Assembly: GCF_013031355.1 (NCBI RefSeq)
Contig: NZ_WPZO01000005.1
Span: 248,001-312,000 of the forward strand
Length of the DNA: 64,000 bases
Reading direction: 5' to 3'
Origin: Ruegeria arenilitoris
GTDB taxonomy: Bacteria; Pseudomonadota; Alphaproteobacteria; Rhodobacterales; Rhodobacteraceae
The stretch's first letter is position 1. Each line of letters starts with the position of its first letter. The notes under the pieces were generated by a model. That model was not told the DNA's origin. It did no database searches and saw only the letters and a program-made list of their open reading frames with translations. A program made the translations under genes and the position numbers. Positions 18,555 to 28,002 of the stretch are shown here, in pieces.

Positions 18555-19477
18555 TCGACAGCCATACCGGGGGTGAGCCAACGCGGGTCATCCTCGACGG
18601 CGCACCGGATCTGGGCTCTGGCCCTTTGGCCGAGCGCGCCCGCAGGCTGGCGACCGAGCATGAAGGGTTTTACCGGTCGATCATGCTGGAACCGCGCGGT
18701 CAGCCCGCCATGGTCGGCGCGCTGCTGGTCGAACCGGTTGACCCGTCCTGCGTGACAGGTGTGATCTATTTCGACGTGGACGCCGTGTTGGGCATGTGCG
18801 GCCACGGTACCATTGGTCTGACGGTCACACTCGCGCATCTGGGGCGGATCGGTACCGGGAGGCACAAGATTGAAACGCCCGCCGGGGTCGTGACGGTTGA
18901 GCTGCACGATGCCAATACCGTCACCGTCACGAATATCGAAAGCCGCCGGGTCCTCAATGACGTGACACTGGATGTGCCGGGCTATGGCGCGGTGACCGGG
19001 GATGTCGCTTATGGCGGCAACTGGTTCTTCATCGTCGATCCTAGCCCGATTCCGGTTGTGGCCGGCAATATCGGTCAGTTGACCGATATGACGGTCGCGA
19101 TCCGTAAAGCCTCGATCGCGCAGGGGATTGGCGGCGAGCAGGGCGAGCCAATCGATCACGTGATCTTTCAGGATGCCTCCCCCGATCCAGACGTCCACAG
19201 CCGCAACTTTGTCCTGTGCCCGGACGATAACTACGACCGTTCGCCCTGTGGCACCGGCAGTTCAGCACGGTTGGCCTGTCTAGCCGCAGATGGTGCGCTG
19301 GCCCCCGGCAAGGAAATCATCCAGCACAGCGTCATCGGCAGCGCCTATCGGCTGTCCTATCAACCGGGGCCGAACGGAGGGGTCATCCCCTCGATCACCG
19401 GGCAGGCGCATATCATGGCCGAGACAACTCTGATATTTGACACGACCGATCCATTCAAAGAGGGCATAGAGTTATGA
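18545..19477 (+). CDS. 4-hydroxyproline 2-epimerase (proline racemase superfamily)
   Basis: Interconverts trans-4-hydroxy-L-proline and cis-4-hydroxy-D-proline. It has 310 aa with the paired active-site cysteines of the racemase/epimerase type: C85 in MCGHGTIG and C235 in SPCGTGSSA. The first residues (IDSHTGGEPTRV) match the hydroxyproline epimerase branch. Overlaps the preceding gene by 10 bases and the oxidase gene by 4, so translation is coupled. The pathway would finish with a 2-oxoglutarate semialdehyde dehydrogenase, which is not in this window. Confidence 0.9.
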
Positions 19478-20712
19478 CCAAGCAGGTCGTTGTGATTGGC
19501 GCCGGTATCATCGGCATCACAACGGCGCTGGAATTGCAGCGCCGGGGTCATTCCGTTCTGGTGCTGGATCGCGAAGGCGTCGCCGCGCAGGCTTCGGCCG
19601 GAAATGCGGGTGCCTTTGCCTTTCCCGAGGTTGAACCACTGGCAACCCCCGGCATCATGAAAAAAGCGCCGAAATGGCTGCTGGATCCGCTGGGGCCGCT
19701 GTCCATTAAGCCCGCCTATGCGTTGAAGATCGCGCCGTGGATGTATCGGTTCTGGCGCGCCAGCCGTCCGGGACGTTACACGGAACTCCTGCACGCCCAA
19801 GCCAGCCTGATGGACTTGTCCAGTGCAGCTCTGACCCGGCTGATCACATCGGTGGATGGCGAGGCGATGATGCAGCGCGACGGGCAGATGCAGCTATATG
19901 AAAGCGAGGCCGAGTTCCGCGCCAGCCTGCCCACGTGGGAGCTGCGCCGCCAGCACGGAATAGACTTCGAATTGCTGGAAAGTCGTGAGGCGATCGCCGA
20001 ACGTCAACCCGGCCTCAGCCCCCGGTTCACCCATGCCGGATTTACGCCGAACTGGATCAACACTGTCGACCCAAAGAAGTGGGTCGAACATTTGGCGCAG
20101 GTTTTCCGGGACCGTGGTGGCCGGATCGAACATCAGGAGATACGTGCGCTGACCCCCACCGACATCGGCGTAAGGATCACCTTGGCAGAAAGCGAGCTCG
20201 AGGCGGACAAGGTCGTGCTGTGCGCCGGGGCGTGGTCGCATCACCTTGCGCGGACACTGGGCGATCACATCCCGTTGGAAACCGAGCGCGGCTATAACAC
20301 GACCCTCCCCGAGGGCGCGTTTGACCTGCGGATGCATTTGACGTTCTCGGGCCACGGTTTTGTGGCCAGCCGGATCAATGGTGGGGTGCGGATCGGTGGC
20401 GCGGTTGAACTTGGCGGTCTGGATCTCCCCCCGAATTTCAAACGGGCCGATACATTGCTGCAAAAGGCGACGCAGTTTCTGCCCGGTCTGAACACAGAGG
20501 GCGGCACGCAATGGATGGGGTTCCGCCCGTCGCTGCCCGACAGCCTGCCGGTGATTGGGGCTTCGTCGCACGCAAGGGACGTAATCTACGCGTTCGGCCA
20601 CGGCCATCTGGGCCTTACCCAATCGGCAGGAACAGCCGAACTGGTTGGCGCTTTGATTGACGAGCAGTCTGCCCAGATTTCACTGACGCCATTTTCGGCC
20701 TCCCGTTTTTAA
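19474..20712 (+). CDS. FAD-dependent D-amino-acid oxidase/dehydrogenase (probable cis-4-hydroxy-D-proline oxidase)
   Basis: DAO-fold flavoprotein (412 aa) related to DadA. The FAD-binding motif VVVIGAGIIGIT is at the N-terminus, followed by an acidic residue in VLVLDREG; the C-terminal GHGHLGLTQSAGTAELV segment contacts flavin in this family. In this cluster it should oxidise cis-4-hydroxy-D-proline to the hydroxypyrroline carboxylate used by the deaminase two genes upstream. Single-polypeptide form, no partner subunits seen. Confidence 0.9.
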   Translation: MTKQVVVIGAGIIGITTALELQRRGHSVLVLDREGVAAQASAGNAGAFAFPEVEPLATPGIMKKAPKWLLDPLGPLSIKPAYALKIAPWMYRFWRASRPGRYTELLHAQASLMDLSSAALTRLITSVDGEAMMQRDGQMQLYESEAEFRASLPTWELRRQHGIDFELLESREAIAERQPGLSPRFTHAGFTPNWINTVDPKKWVEHLAQVFRDRGGRIEHQEIRALTPTDIGVRITLAESELEADKVVLCAGAWSHHLARTLGDHIPLETERGYNTTLPEGAFDLRMHLTFSGHGFVASRINGGVRIGGAVELGGLDLPPNFKRADTLLQKATQFLPGLNTEGGTQWMGFRPSLPDSLPVIGASSHARDVIYAFGHGHLGLTQSAGTAELVGALIDEQSAQISLTPFSASRF

Positions 20713-20721
20713 GGACAGATC

Positions 20722-21747
20722 ATGCGCAGCAGTAAAACAATTCATGTGATCTCGGCTCATGCCGAAGGGGAAGTGGGTGATGTGATCGTTGGTGGTGTTC
20801 AGCCGCCACACGGCGCGACAATCTGGGAACAGCGTGCCTTCATTGCGCAGGATCAGACCCTGCGGAACTTTGTGCTGAACGAACCTCGCGGCGGTGTCTT
20901 CCGGCACGTCAACCTGCTGGTGCCGCCGAAACACCCCGAGGCGGACGCCGCCTTTATCATCATGGAGCCGGAAGATACGCCGCCCATGTCCGGTTCGAAC
21001 TCGATCTGTGTGTCTACGGTTCTGCTGGATGGCGGGATCATTCCGATGCAGGAGCCCGAGACGCTGATGACGCTTGAGGCCCCGGGCGGGTTGGTGAAGG
21101 TCCGGGCCGAATGCCGAAACGGCAAAGCCGAGCGCATCTTTGTGCAAAACCTGCCCAGTTTTGTCGACAAGATATCCATTCCGCTGGAGGTCCCGGGCCT
21201 CGGCACCCTGACCGTGGATACGGCCTATGGCGGGGACAGCTTCGTTGTGGTCGATGCTGCGGCGCTGGGGTTTGAAATCGTCGAAAACGAAGCCCGCGAC
21301 ATCGCGCGTATGGGCGTGGCCATCACCAATGCGGCCAATGAACAGCTTGGGTTTACCCACCCCGAGAACCCGGATTGGGATCACATCTCCTTCTGCGCCT
21401 TTTGCGGGCCGGTGGACAAAACCGAAACCGGCCTGACCGGCAAATCCGCGGTCGCCATTCAGCCGGGAAAGGTTGACCGATCCCCCACCGGCACGGCAGT
21501 CTCGGCCCGGATGGCCCTGATGGCCGCAAAGGGTCAAATGACGGTCGGTCAAACGTTCGAGGCGGTCTCGATCATCGGATCGCGCTTTACCGGACGGATC
21601 GTCGAACACGCGCAAGTCGGCGACCGACCGGCCATCATCCCCGAAATCAGCGGCCGAGGCTGGATCACCGGCACGCACCAACACATGCTGGACCCGGATG
21701 ACCCCTGGCCCGGCGGGTATCGGTTGAGCGACACGTGGGGCGTCTGA
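20722..21747 (+). CDS. Proline racemase superfamily protein with Ser/Thr active-site pair
   Basis: A 341-aa member of the proline racemase superfamily. The two catalytic positions are S90 (PMSGSNSI, where the epimerase next door has MCGHG) and T256 (SPTGTAVS, where the epimerase has SPCGTG). Known in the family: Cys/Cys enzymes racemise or epimerise, and a Thr at the second position marks trans-3-hydroxy-L-proline dehydratases. A protein with neither cysteine cannot be assigned by that rule; a dehydratase of a hydroxyproline isomer or an unknown reaction is likeliest. It follows the oxidase after 9 bases. Confidence 0.85.
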   Translation: MRSSKTIHVISAHAEGEVGDVIVGGVQPPHGATIWEQRAFIAQDQTLRNFVLNEPRGGVFRHVNLLVPPKHPEADAAFIIMEPEDTPPMSGSNSICVSTVLLDGGIIPMQEPETLMTLEAPGGLVKVRAECRNGKAERIFVQNLPSFVDKISIPLEVPGLGTLTVDTAYGGDSFVVVDAAALGFEIVENEARDIARMGVAITNAANEQLGFTHPENPDWDHISFCAFCGPVDKTETGLTGKSAVAIQPGKVDRSPTGTAVSARMALMAAKGQMTVGQTFEAVSIIGSRFTGRIVEHAQVGDRPAIIPEISGRGWITGTHQHMLDPDDPWPGGYRLSDTWGV

Positions 21748-21846
21748 ACCACAGTTCAGATTTAGAGCAACTGCTTGACCAAACTCGCTTTTGTGCCCAC
21801 CTCTGTATTGCTACTGTAAGTTGAATATGAAGGGCTTTGGGGTTCA

Positions 21847-22977
21847 GTGAGATTTCGTTTTACCGTAGCGGTCGTGGCAGTGGCTTCTTTGGGCTTCGCG
21901 CTTAGCGCAGGGGCCGAAGAGTCAACCAAAGTGCAAGCGCTTATGGATGATTGTCAGACAGTCAACGAGGCTCCTTCGGAAGCTTACGAAGCTTGTTCGC
22001 AGCTGCTGAAAATGGATGGTCTTTCAGAGGACGACCGGTTTGATGCTTTGTTCTTTCGAGGAGCGGCGAGCTTCGTTGTCGAGCAGTATACAGCGGCAAC
22101 TCAGGATCTTACCGAAGCTCTTGAGATCCAGCCGGACTCTGTTCCAGCCCTCGCGGGTAGGGCTCTTGCTTTCATTAAAATGGGTGATTTGGAGCGCGCT
22201 GAACAAGACAATGCCAAAGCACTGTCACTTGACTTCGAAAACAAAGTCAGTCTGCTTAACGTAGCCAGAATTGAAAACAGCCGTGGCGACATTCAAGCTG
22301 CCATCAGGGCGAGTGAAAAAGTTCTGGATGTCGACCCCAATGATTCAGACGCTTACATGTATTTGATGGAGCGACACTATGAAACTGGCGGACTAACACA
22401 GGTAACTGCATTTCTTGACCGTGCCAGTCATCGATGGCCTGACGCAGACTGGGTTTTTGATATTCAGCTGTTTACGGCCCTTAACTATACCGGTGATGTC
22501 GAAGCCGCAGTTTCGGCGGTGTCTCAACGAGCCAGACGCAAACTCGATCCCGCCAATGAAGCTTTTACGCTTGCATTGATTCACCTTAAAATCGGGGATG
22601 AAGCCAAAGGCATTGAATATGTCAGGAAATTTACGGAACTATATTTTTTCCGGCAGCCAATAGTCGAGCAATTGTATCAGTCTGCGCTGAGTTGGGGAGT
22701 TTTTGGACGGAGCGATCGATGGGTTATTCGTATGACGACCTATGCTGTGATTGGCCGAAGGGATCTGGCCAAAGCTGAGATAGATGATTTTCTGCGAGAC
22801 ACCGGGGAAAACGGTCGCACGGTTTTTTTGGGACTGGTCCAAAAGGCAGGTGTTCCGGTTCCAGAGGAAGCTCAGGCAGGTTCACGCGCGCACCTTGAAG
22901 ACACCATACTGCGTTATCTGGACCATGTTGAGGATACGGGTGGATTCAGTGTTTTCGGCTTGGCGAACAAAGACTGA
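21847..22977 (+). CDS. Secreted TPR-repeat protein of unknown function
   Basis: 376 aa, GTG start. A signal peptide (about residues 1-22, VAVASLGFALSAGA) precedes tandem tetratricopeptide-like helices (for example FFRGAASFVVEQYTAATQDL, and VPALAGRALAFIKMGDLERA). Such repeats usually mediate protein contacts; the location would be periplasmic. The gene's base composition is clearly lower in GC than the flanking hydroxyproline genes and icd, with AT-rich third positions, suggesting transfer or relaxed selection. It stands alone between two unrelated transcription units; no partner gene is visible. Confidence 0.8.
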   Translation: MRFRFTVAVVAVASLGFALSAGAEESTKVQALMDDCQTVNEAPSEAYEACSQLLKMDGLSEDDRFDALFFRGAASFVVEQYTAATQDLTEALEIQPDSVPALAGRALAFIKMGDLERAEQDNAKALSLDFENKVSLLNVARIENSRGDIQAAIRASEKVLDVDPNDSDAYMYLMERHYETGGLTQVTAFLDRASHRWPDADWVFDIQLFTALNYTGDVEAAVSAVSQRARRKLDPANEAFTLALIHLKIGDEAKGIEYVRKFTELYFFRQPIVEQLYQSALSWGVFGRSDRWVIRMTTYAVIGRRDLAKAEIDDFLRDTGENGRTVFLGLVQKAGVPVPEEAQAGSRAHLEDTILRYLDHVEDTGGFSVFGLANKD

Positions 22978-23120
22978 CCGTCATGCTGGGGCTGCCGCGC
23001 CCAAATTCTTGGAAAACAGATATTACCTGTTACCCCGTGTCAATTTGCGCCCCCACTAGAGGATTGATCCGAAACGCAACCTGTTTTATGGGAGGCCCTG
23101 TCAAATCAGAGTCACCATTG

Positions 23121-23166
23121 GGGCGGTAGGATTCTCGCGCCCCATCCGTAGCCACGCAAACGTGGC
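23121..23166 (+). other. Structured leader upstream of icd
   Basis: Two inverted repeats lie in the 237-base gap before icd: GGGGCG...CGCCCC (about 23121-23143) and GCCACG-CAAA-CGTGGC (23151-23166), the latter ending about 48 bases before the start codon. Neither has a T-run. They could shape the icd 5' untranslated region; the rest of the gap shows nothing I recognise. Confidence 0.35.
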
Positions 23167-23214
23167 GCACTCTTGGATCGCACGCCCCGAAAGGCTTAAA
23201 AAAGGTAAAAGAAT

Positions 23215-25428
23215 ATGGCAGAAAAATCGAACTTCGATATATTGTATACCATTGTAGACGAAGCGCCCGAGCTGGCCAGCGCGTCGTTCCTGCCCATCAT
23301 TCGCAAGTTCGCCGGAGCCGCGGGTGTCAGCGTTGGAACCAAGGATATTTCGCTGGCGGGCCGTATTCTGGCGACCTTTCCGGAAAACCTGACCGATGCA
23401 CAGCGCATCACCGACGATCTGGCCGCGCTGGGTGAGCTGGTGAAAACGCCCGAGGCCAACGTGATCAAGCTGCCGAACATCTCGGCGTCGGTCCCACAGC
23501 TGGTTGCTGCGATCGAAGAGCTGCAGGCGCAAGGCTACGATATCCCGAACTACCCCGAAGAGCCCGCGAACGACGCAGAAAAGGCGATCCGCGCGCGTTA
23601 CGATGCCATCAAAGGCTCGGCCGTGAACCCGGTTCTGCGCGAAGGCAACAGTGACCGCCGTGCGGCAAAGGCCGTTAAAAACTACGCTCAGAACAACCCG
23701 CATTCGATGGGCGAGTGGTCCGCAGACAGCAAAACCAAAGTGTCGTCGATGTCGGATAACGATTTCTACGCAAACGAAAAATCGACCACCATCACTGCAG
23801 CGCAGGCCGGTGATGCAAAGATCGAGTTTGTCGGCAAAGACGGCAGCGTGACCGTTCTGAAAGACGGTTGGACGCTGGACGAAGGCACCGTGGCGGACGC
23901 GACTTTCATGTCTGTCAAAGCTCTGTCTGCGTTCCTGGCGGACGCCATCGAAGACACGAAGAAAGACGGCACCATGTTCTCGCTTCACATGAAAGCGACC
24001 ATGATGAAAGTGTCCGACCCGATCATCTTTGGCTATGCGGTCAAAGCCTGGCTGGCCCCGGTGTTCGAGAAATTCGGTGCCGAACTGGACGCGCTGGGTG
24101 TGAACCCGAACTCGGGCCTGGGTGACCTGCTGGATCGCGTCAAGGACAATGCCGAGATCGTGGCCGCCATCGACGCGCTGAAAGGCGACCGTCCGTCGAT
24201 GTACATGGTCGACAGCGACAAGGGCATCACCAACCTGCACGTGCCGTCGGACGTGATCATCGACGCCTCGATGCCTGCCGTGATCCGCGCAGGTGGCAAG
24301 GGCTGGGATGAAACCGGTGCCAAGGGCGACACCAACTGTGTGATCCCCGATCGCTGCTATGCGCCGGTCTATGACGAAGCGATCAACTTCTTCAAAGCCA
24401 ATGGCGCTCTGAACCCGGCCACTGCCGGTGCCGTGGCCAACGTTGGCCTGATGGCGCAGAAGGCCGAGGAATACGGCTCGCACCCGACCACATTCCAGGC
24501 CCCTGCAGATGGCACCATCCGCATCGTTCTGGCCAATGGCGAAACGCTGCATGAGCACGCGGTCGAAAAGGGCGACATCTGGCGGTCCTGCACTGTCAAG
24601 AAAGCGCCGATCGAGAACTGGATTCAACTGGCGATGGACCGTCAGCGCCTGACCGGGTCCGAGGCGATCTTCTGGCTGGACGCAAACCGCGCCCACGATG
24701 CTGAGCTGATCAAATACGTCAAACCGGCGCTCGAGGCCGCTGGCGTGGCCGACAAGTTCCAGATCATGGCGCCGCGTGAAGCAACCCGTCAATCGCTGGA
24801 AACCATCACGGCAGGCAATGACTCGATCGCGATCACCGGCAACGTACTGCGGGATTATCTGACCGACCTTTTCCCGATCCTGGAACTGGGCACCTCTGCC
24901 AAGATGCTGTCCATCGTCAAGCTGATGAATGGCGGCGGTCTGTTTGAAACCGGTGCCGGCGGCTCGGCGCCGAAGCACGTGCAGCAGCTTGTCGAAGAAA
25001 ACCACCTGCGTTGGGACTCGATGGGTGAGTTCTGTGCACTGGGTGAATCGCTGAACTTCCTTGCCGACAGCAAGGGCAATGCAAAAGCGGGCGTTCTGGG
25101 TGCCGCGGCCGAGGCAGCGACGCAGGGCATTCTGGACAACAACAAGTCGCCCAGCCGTAAAGTCGGCCAGCCCGACAACCGCGACAGCCACTACTGGTTT
25201 GCACGCTACTGGGCGGAGGCTTTGGCCGCGCAATCCGACGATGCGGAACTGGCGGCTGAGTTCGCGCCCATCGTCAAGGAACTGGCCGACAAGGAAGAAC
25301 AGATCCTGGGTGAACTGGCGGCCGCACAAGGCGCGCCTGCCGATCTGGGCGGGTACTATCACACCGATCCCGCCAAGACCGCTGCAGTGATGCGCCCCAG
25401 TGCGACTCTGAACGCGATCATCGGATGA
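23215..25428 (+). CDS. icd: NADP-dependent isocitrate dehydrogenase, monomeric type
   Basis: TCA-cycle enzyme converting isocitrate to 2-oxoglutarate with NADPH production. At 737 aa it is the monomeric (IDH-II) form, unrelated in length to the ~420-aa dimeric enzyme. Family segments include the N-terminal [28 protein letters not shown] (substrate-binding Ser/Asn region), [15 protein letters not shown], and [20 protein letters not shown] near the C-terminus. It stands as its own transcription unit with a terminator directly after the stop. Confidence 0.96.
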   Translation: MAEKSNFDILYTIVDEAPELASASFLPIIRKFAGAAGVSVGTKDISLAGRILATFPENLTDAQRITDDLAALGELVKTPEANVIKLPNISASVPQLVAAIEELQAQGYDIPNYPEEPANDAEKAIRARYDAIKGSAVNPVLREGNSDRRAAKAVKNYAQNNPHSMGEWSADSKTKVSSMSDNDFYANEKSTTITAAQAGDAKIEFVGKDGSVTVLKDGWTLDEGTVADATFMSVKALSAFLADAIEDTKKDGTMFSLHMKATMMKVSDPIIFGYAVKAWLAPVFEKFGAELDALGVNPNSGLGDLLDRVKDNAEIVAAIDALKGDRPSMYMVDSDKGITNLHVPSDVIIDASMPAVIRAGGKGWDETGAKGDTNCVIPDRCYAPVYDEAINFFKANGALNPATAGAVANVGLMAQKAEEYGSHPTTFQAPADGTIRIVLANGETLHEHAVEKGDIWRSCTVKKAPIENWIQLAMDRQRLTGSEAIFWLDANRAHDAELIKYVKPALEAAGVADKFQIMAPREATRQSLETITAGNDSIAITGNVLRDYLTDLFPILELGTSAKMLSIVKLMNGGGLFETGAGGSAPKHVQQLVEENHLRWDSMGEFCALGESLNFLADSKGNAKAGVLGAAAEAATQGILDNNKSPSRKVGQPDNRDSHYWFARYWAEALAAQSDDAELAAEFAPIVKELADKEEQILGELAAAQGAPADLGGYYHTDPAKTAAVMRPSATLNAIIG

Positions 25429-25437
25429 TCATGTAGG

Positions 25438-25461
25438 GCCACGCCTTTGGGCGTGGCTTTT
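25438..25461 (+). terminator. Rho-independent terminator of icd
   Basis: An 8-bp stem (GCCACGCC / GGCGTGGC) with a 4-base loop is followed by TTTT, starting 10 bases after the icd stop. Confidence 0.85.
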
Positions 25462-25484
25462 ACTTTTCAAATCAGAGCGTTGAA

Positions 25485-25519
25485 AAAAAGGGGCTGACCC
25501 CCAAAGTCAGCCCCTTTTT
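25485..25519. terminator. Bidirectional terminator
   Basis: A 14-bp perfect inverted repeat (AAAAAGGGGCTGAC / GTCAGCCCCTTTTT) with a 7-base loop; A-rich on one side and T-rich on the other, so it can end transcription from both strands. The bases from here to 25647 hold no gene I can see. Confidence 0.8.
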
Positions 25520-25647
25520 GAGTGAGTGGAGAGGCATAGCCTCACCGGTTAGTTGTCTGCAGAATATCACTTCCAGCGCGGCTGGGTATTGGGGGTTTCC
25601 CGTAGGCGCCTTGGCCAGGGCGTTGAACCGGAAGGCCCCGGACAAAA

Positions 25648-25675
25648 AAGGGGCCGGTCCTGAGACCAGCCCCTT
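25648..25675 (-). terminator. Terminator of the 17-kb minus-strand gene block
   Basis: Stem AAGGGGC-C-GGTC / GACC-A-GCCCCTT with one mismatch and CTGA loop. On the minus strand it is followed by a run of six T. It lies 22 bases after the stop of the last LysM gene. Confidence 0.8.
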
Positions 25676-25697
25676 GGTAGTTAGTTGAACCGTGGGA

Positions 25698-26807
25698 TCA
25701 GTTCGACGCTGCCATCAGTTTTTCATTGTGCTCACGCAGCGTGTCCGAAACGATGGCGTACCATTCGCCGGATTCACGCATCTCGTTCAGGCCTTTGTTC
25801 AGCATCGCCAGATATTGTTTTCCGAACGGATTGCTGCGGTGGCTGATGAAACGCAGTGAGGACAGCGAAGTCACGAACGGGTTTTCCACCAGATCGTTCG
25901 AGGTGAGGCCCATTTCCACCATGGTGTCCGAGAACAGCTGAACCTCGAAGGTTGCAACGTCAGCGGTGCCGGTCAGAACAGCGTCAAGGCACTCACGTGC
26001 AGTGATCGGCTGCATCAGGGTCATGGTTTCGCCGTTGTGCAGACCTTCTTGTTCAAGGTCGTGGATGAACCATCCATCCATACGGCAGATTGTTGCGCCT
26101 TCCAATTGAGTGAACGTGGTGGCGTTTGCGTAGTCGCTTTCTGGCAGGGTGTAGAAACCGACAACGATATCATAGACGGGTACGGATGCGTCGAATTGGG
26201 TGCAACGCACTTCTGTTTCCCAAGACCACTCATAGGTGCGGTTGGTGCAGTCCGGCATATTCCACGCCATCGACACGTCAAACGCGCCCAAAGGCAGTAG
26301 TGTTTCCAGGTGCGAGTTCCAGTCGTCCACGAAGCTGATCGAATAGTCGCGCGCGTTGCCGCCACGCTGTAGCGCCGTGGTCCCCAGACGGGTGATCGCG
26401 CCGCCGCCATTCAGCGATTCATCGGCAAACGGCGCCCAGCCATTGCCGGTCACCAGTTTAATCGGCGGCTCGTAAACGCTCGACCGCTTGACGCTGGCTG
26501 CTCGTGCTTCCTCGGCCGCGATAATTTCCTGCGCGGACTGACCATTCGGGAGGCTACCATCTTCACAAGGCAGGGCCAGTACAAGGCCGGGCGCCAGATC
26601 GTTTGGGTTGGTGATGACGTTGCGGTTCGCGTTGAAGATCGGCTGATAGTTCGACGTGCCATAAGCCGCGATCGCGATGGTGGCCATCGTGTCGCCATCT
26701 TCGACAGTATAGTTTGTACAGGCTTCCTGCGCTGCGGCTGCGCCTGCGGTGAGTGTGAGGACGGCCGTGGCCGTCATCACCTTGATATTTAGTTTTTCCT
26801 TCAGCAT
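25698..26807 (-). CDS. LysM-domain periplasmic protein with solute-binding-like domain (copy 1)
   Basis: 369 aa. A signal peptide (about residues 1-26, ending GAAAAQ) is followed by a LysM domain (about 33-80: YTVEDGDTMATIAIAAYG, then YQPIFNANRN and the closing GLVLALPC), which binds peptidoglycan glycans in other proteins. From about residue 115 the chain resembles family-3 extracellular solute-binding proteins (KLVTGNGWAPFADESL; ATICRMDGW; GTADVATFEVQLF). No transporter permease is nearby, so a sensory or wall-bound role is more likely than import. It is nearly collinear with the next gene upstream, which has exactly the same length. Confidence 0.85.
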   Translation of the reverse strand: MLKEKLNIKVMTATAVLTLTAGAAAAQEACTNYTVEDGDTMATIAIAAYGTSNYQPIFNANRNVITNPNDLAPGLVLALPCEDGSLPNGQSAQEIIAAEEARAASVKRSSVYEPPIKLVTGNGWAPFADESLNGGGAITRLGTTALQRGGNARDYSISFVDDWNSHLETLLPLGAFDVSMAWNMPDCTNRTYEWSWETEVRCTQFDASVPVYDIVVGFYTLPESDYANATTFTQLEGATICRMDGWFIHDLEQEGLHNGETMTLMQPITARECLDAVLTGTADVATFEVQLFSDTMVEMGLTSNDLVENPFVTSLSSLRFISHRSNPFGKQYLAMLNKGLNEMRESGEWYAIVSDTLREHNEKLMAASN

Positions 26808-26848
26808 TTATTCTTCCTCCCGTCGGTTGGAATGTTGAAAATGAGACC

Positions 26849-27958
26849 CTAGTTGATCGCTTCTAGCAGTCTTTCGTTGTGCTCATTCAGGGTGTCCGAG
26901 ATGATGGCGTACCACTCCCCGGTTTCACGCATTTCGTTTAGGCCCTTGTTCATCAGGGCAAGGTATTTCTTCCCCTGAGGATTGGACCGGTGAGTAATGA
27001 ACCGAAGTGCGGACAGCGTTGAGACATAGGGGTTCTCGACGATGTCGTTTGTGTCCAAGCCCATTTGGCTCATGGCGTCCGCGAACAGCTGCACTTCGAA
27101 CGTGGCAAGGTCGGCCGTACCGGTAATGACCGCGTCGAGGCACTCCCGCGCAGTGGCGGGTTGCAATACGGTCATTGTCTCGCCGCGCAGCAGGCCTTCT
27201 TGTTCAAGATCGTGCAGGGGCCAGCCTTCCATACGGCAGATTGTGGCACCGTGCAGATCGTCGAAGCTGGTTGCGCTTGCATATGTGCTTTCGGGAAGGC
27301 TGTAGAACCCGAAAACGATGTCATAGACCGGTGCCGATGCGTGGAACTGGGTGCAGCGGACCTCGGTTTCCCAAGACCATTCATAGCTTCTGTTGGTGCA
27401 GTCCGGGATGTTCCAGGCCATCGAAATGTCGAACGCGCCCAAGGGCAGTAGTGTTTCGATGTGCGAGTTCCAGTCGTCCACGAAACTGATCGAGTATTCC
27501 TCGTTGTTCCCGGCCCGTTGTAGGGTTGTTGTCCCCAAACGGGTGATGAAGCCGCCCCCATTCAGAGTTTCGTCCGCGAAGGGGGCCCATCCGTTGCCGG
27601 TCACCAGCTTGATCGGCTGCTTGAACGCACTGTTCGCCGACGTGTTTGCATACCGTGCTTGCTGTGCTGCGATGATATCGCGCGCACTCTGGCCGTTTGG
27701 CAGGCTTCCGTCCAAACAGGGAAGCACAAGAGAAAGCCCGGGTGTCAGCGCGTTCGGATTGGAGATATTCTCCCGGTTCGCGTTGAAAATAGGCTGGTAG
27801 TTCGATGTGCCGTAGGCAGCAATGGCGATGGTGGCCATGGTGTCACCATCTTGCACGGTATAGTTCGCACATGCTTGCTGGGCGGCAGCGGCTCCGGCGC
27901 TTAGCGCGATGACTGCAGCAGAGGTCATCGCAACGTTATGGAGCGGTAGTTGGGGCAT
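26849..27958 (-). CDS. LysM-domain periplasmic protein with solute-binding-like domain (copy 2)
   Basis: 369 aa from the ATG at 27958; the open frame extends further upstream but the signal peptide (VIALSAGAAAAQ) and the alignment with copy 1 support this start. LysM at about residues 33-80 (YTVQDGDTMATIAIAAYG) and a solute-binding-like domain from about 115. Most of the sequence is shared with copy 1, including LVTGNGWAPFADE and FVDDWNSHLETLLPLG-type segments and conserved cysteines (DCTNR, RCTQF, ICRM, ECLD), so the pair is a tandem duplication. The cysteines could form disulfides in the periplasm. Confidence 0.85.
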   Translation of the reverse strand: MPQLPLHNVAMTSAAVIALSAGAAAAQQACANYTVQDGDTMATIAIAAYGTSNYQPIFNANRENISNPNALTPGLSLVLPCLDGSLPNGQSARDIIAAQQARYANTSANSAFKQPIKLVTGNGWAPFADETLNGGGFITRLGTTTLQRAGNNEEYSISFVDDWNSHIETLLPLGAFDISMAWNIPDCTNRSYEWSWETEVRCTQFHASAPVYDIVFGFYSLPESTYASATSFDDLHGATICRMEGWPLHDLEQEGLLRGETMTVLQPATARECLDAVITGTADLATFEVQLFADAMSQMGLDTNDIVENPYVSTLSALRFITHRSNPQGKKYLALMNKGLNEMRETGEWYAIISDTLNEHNERLLEAIN

Positions 27959-28002
27959 TCGGTAGTTTCTCCAGATCGTATTTGAGAGGGCTATTTGTTG
28001 TT

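Noticed and set aside
23101-25362. 753-codon minus-strand open frame
   Set aside because: It is fully antisense to icd, is rich in His/Arg/Gln as expected from the complement of high-GC coding DNA, and has no recognisable domain.
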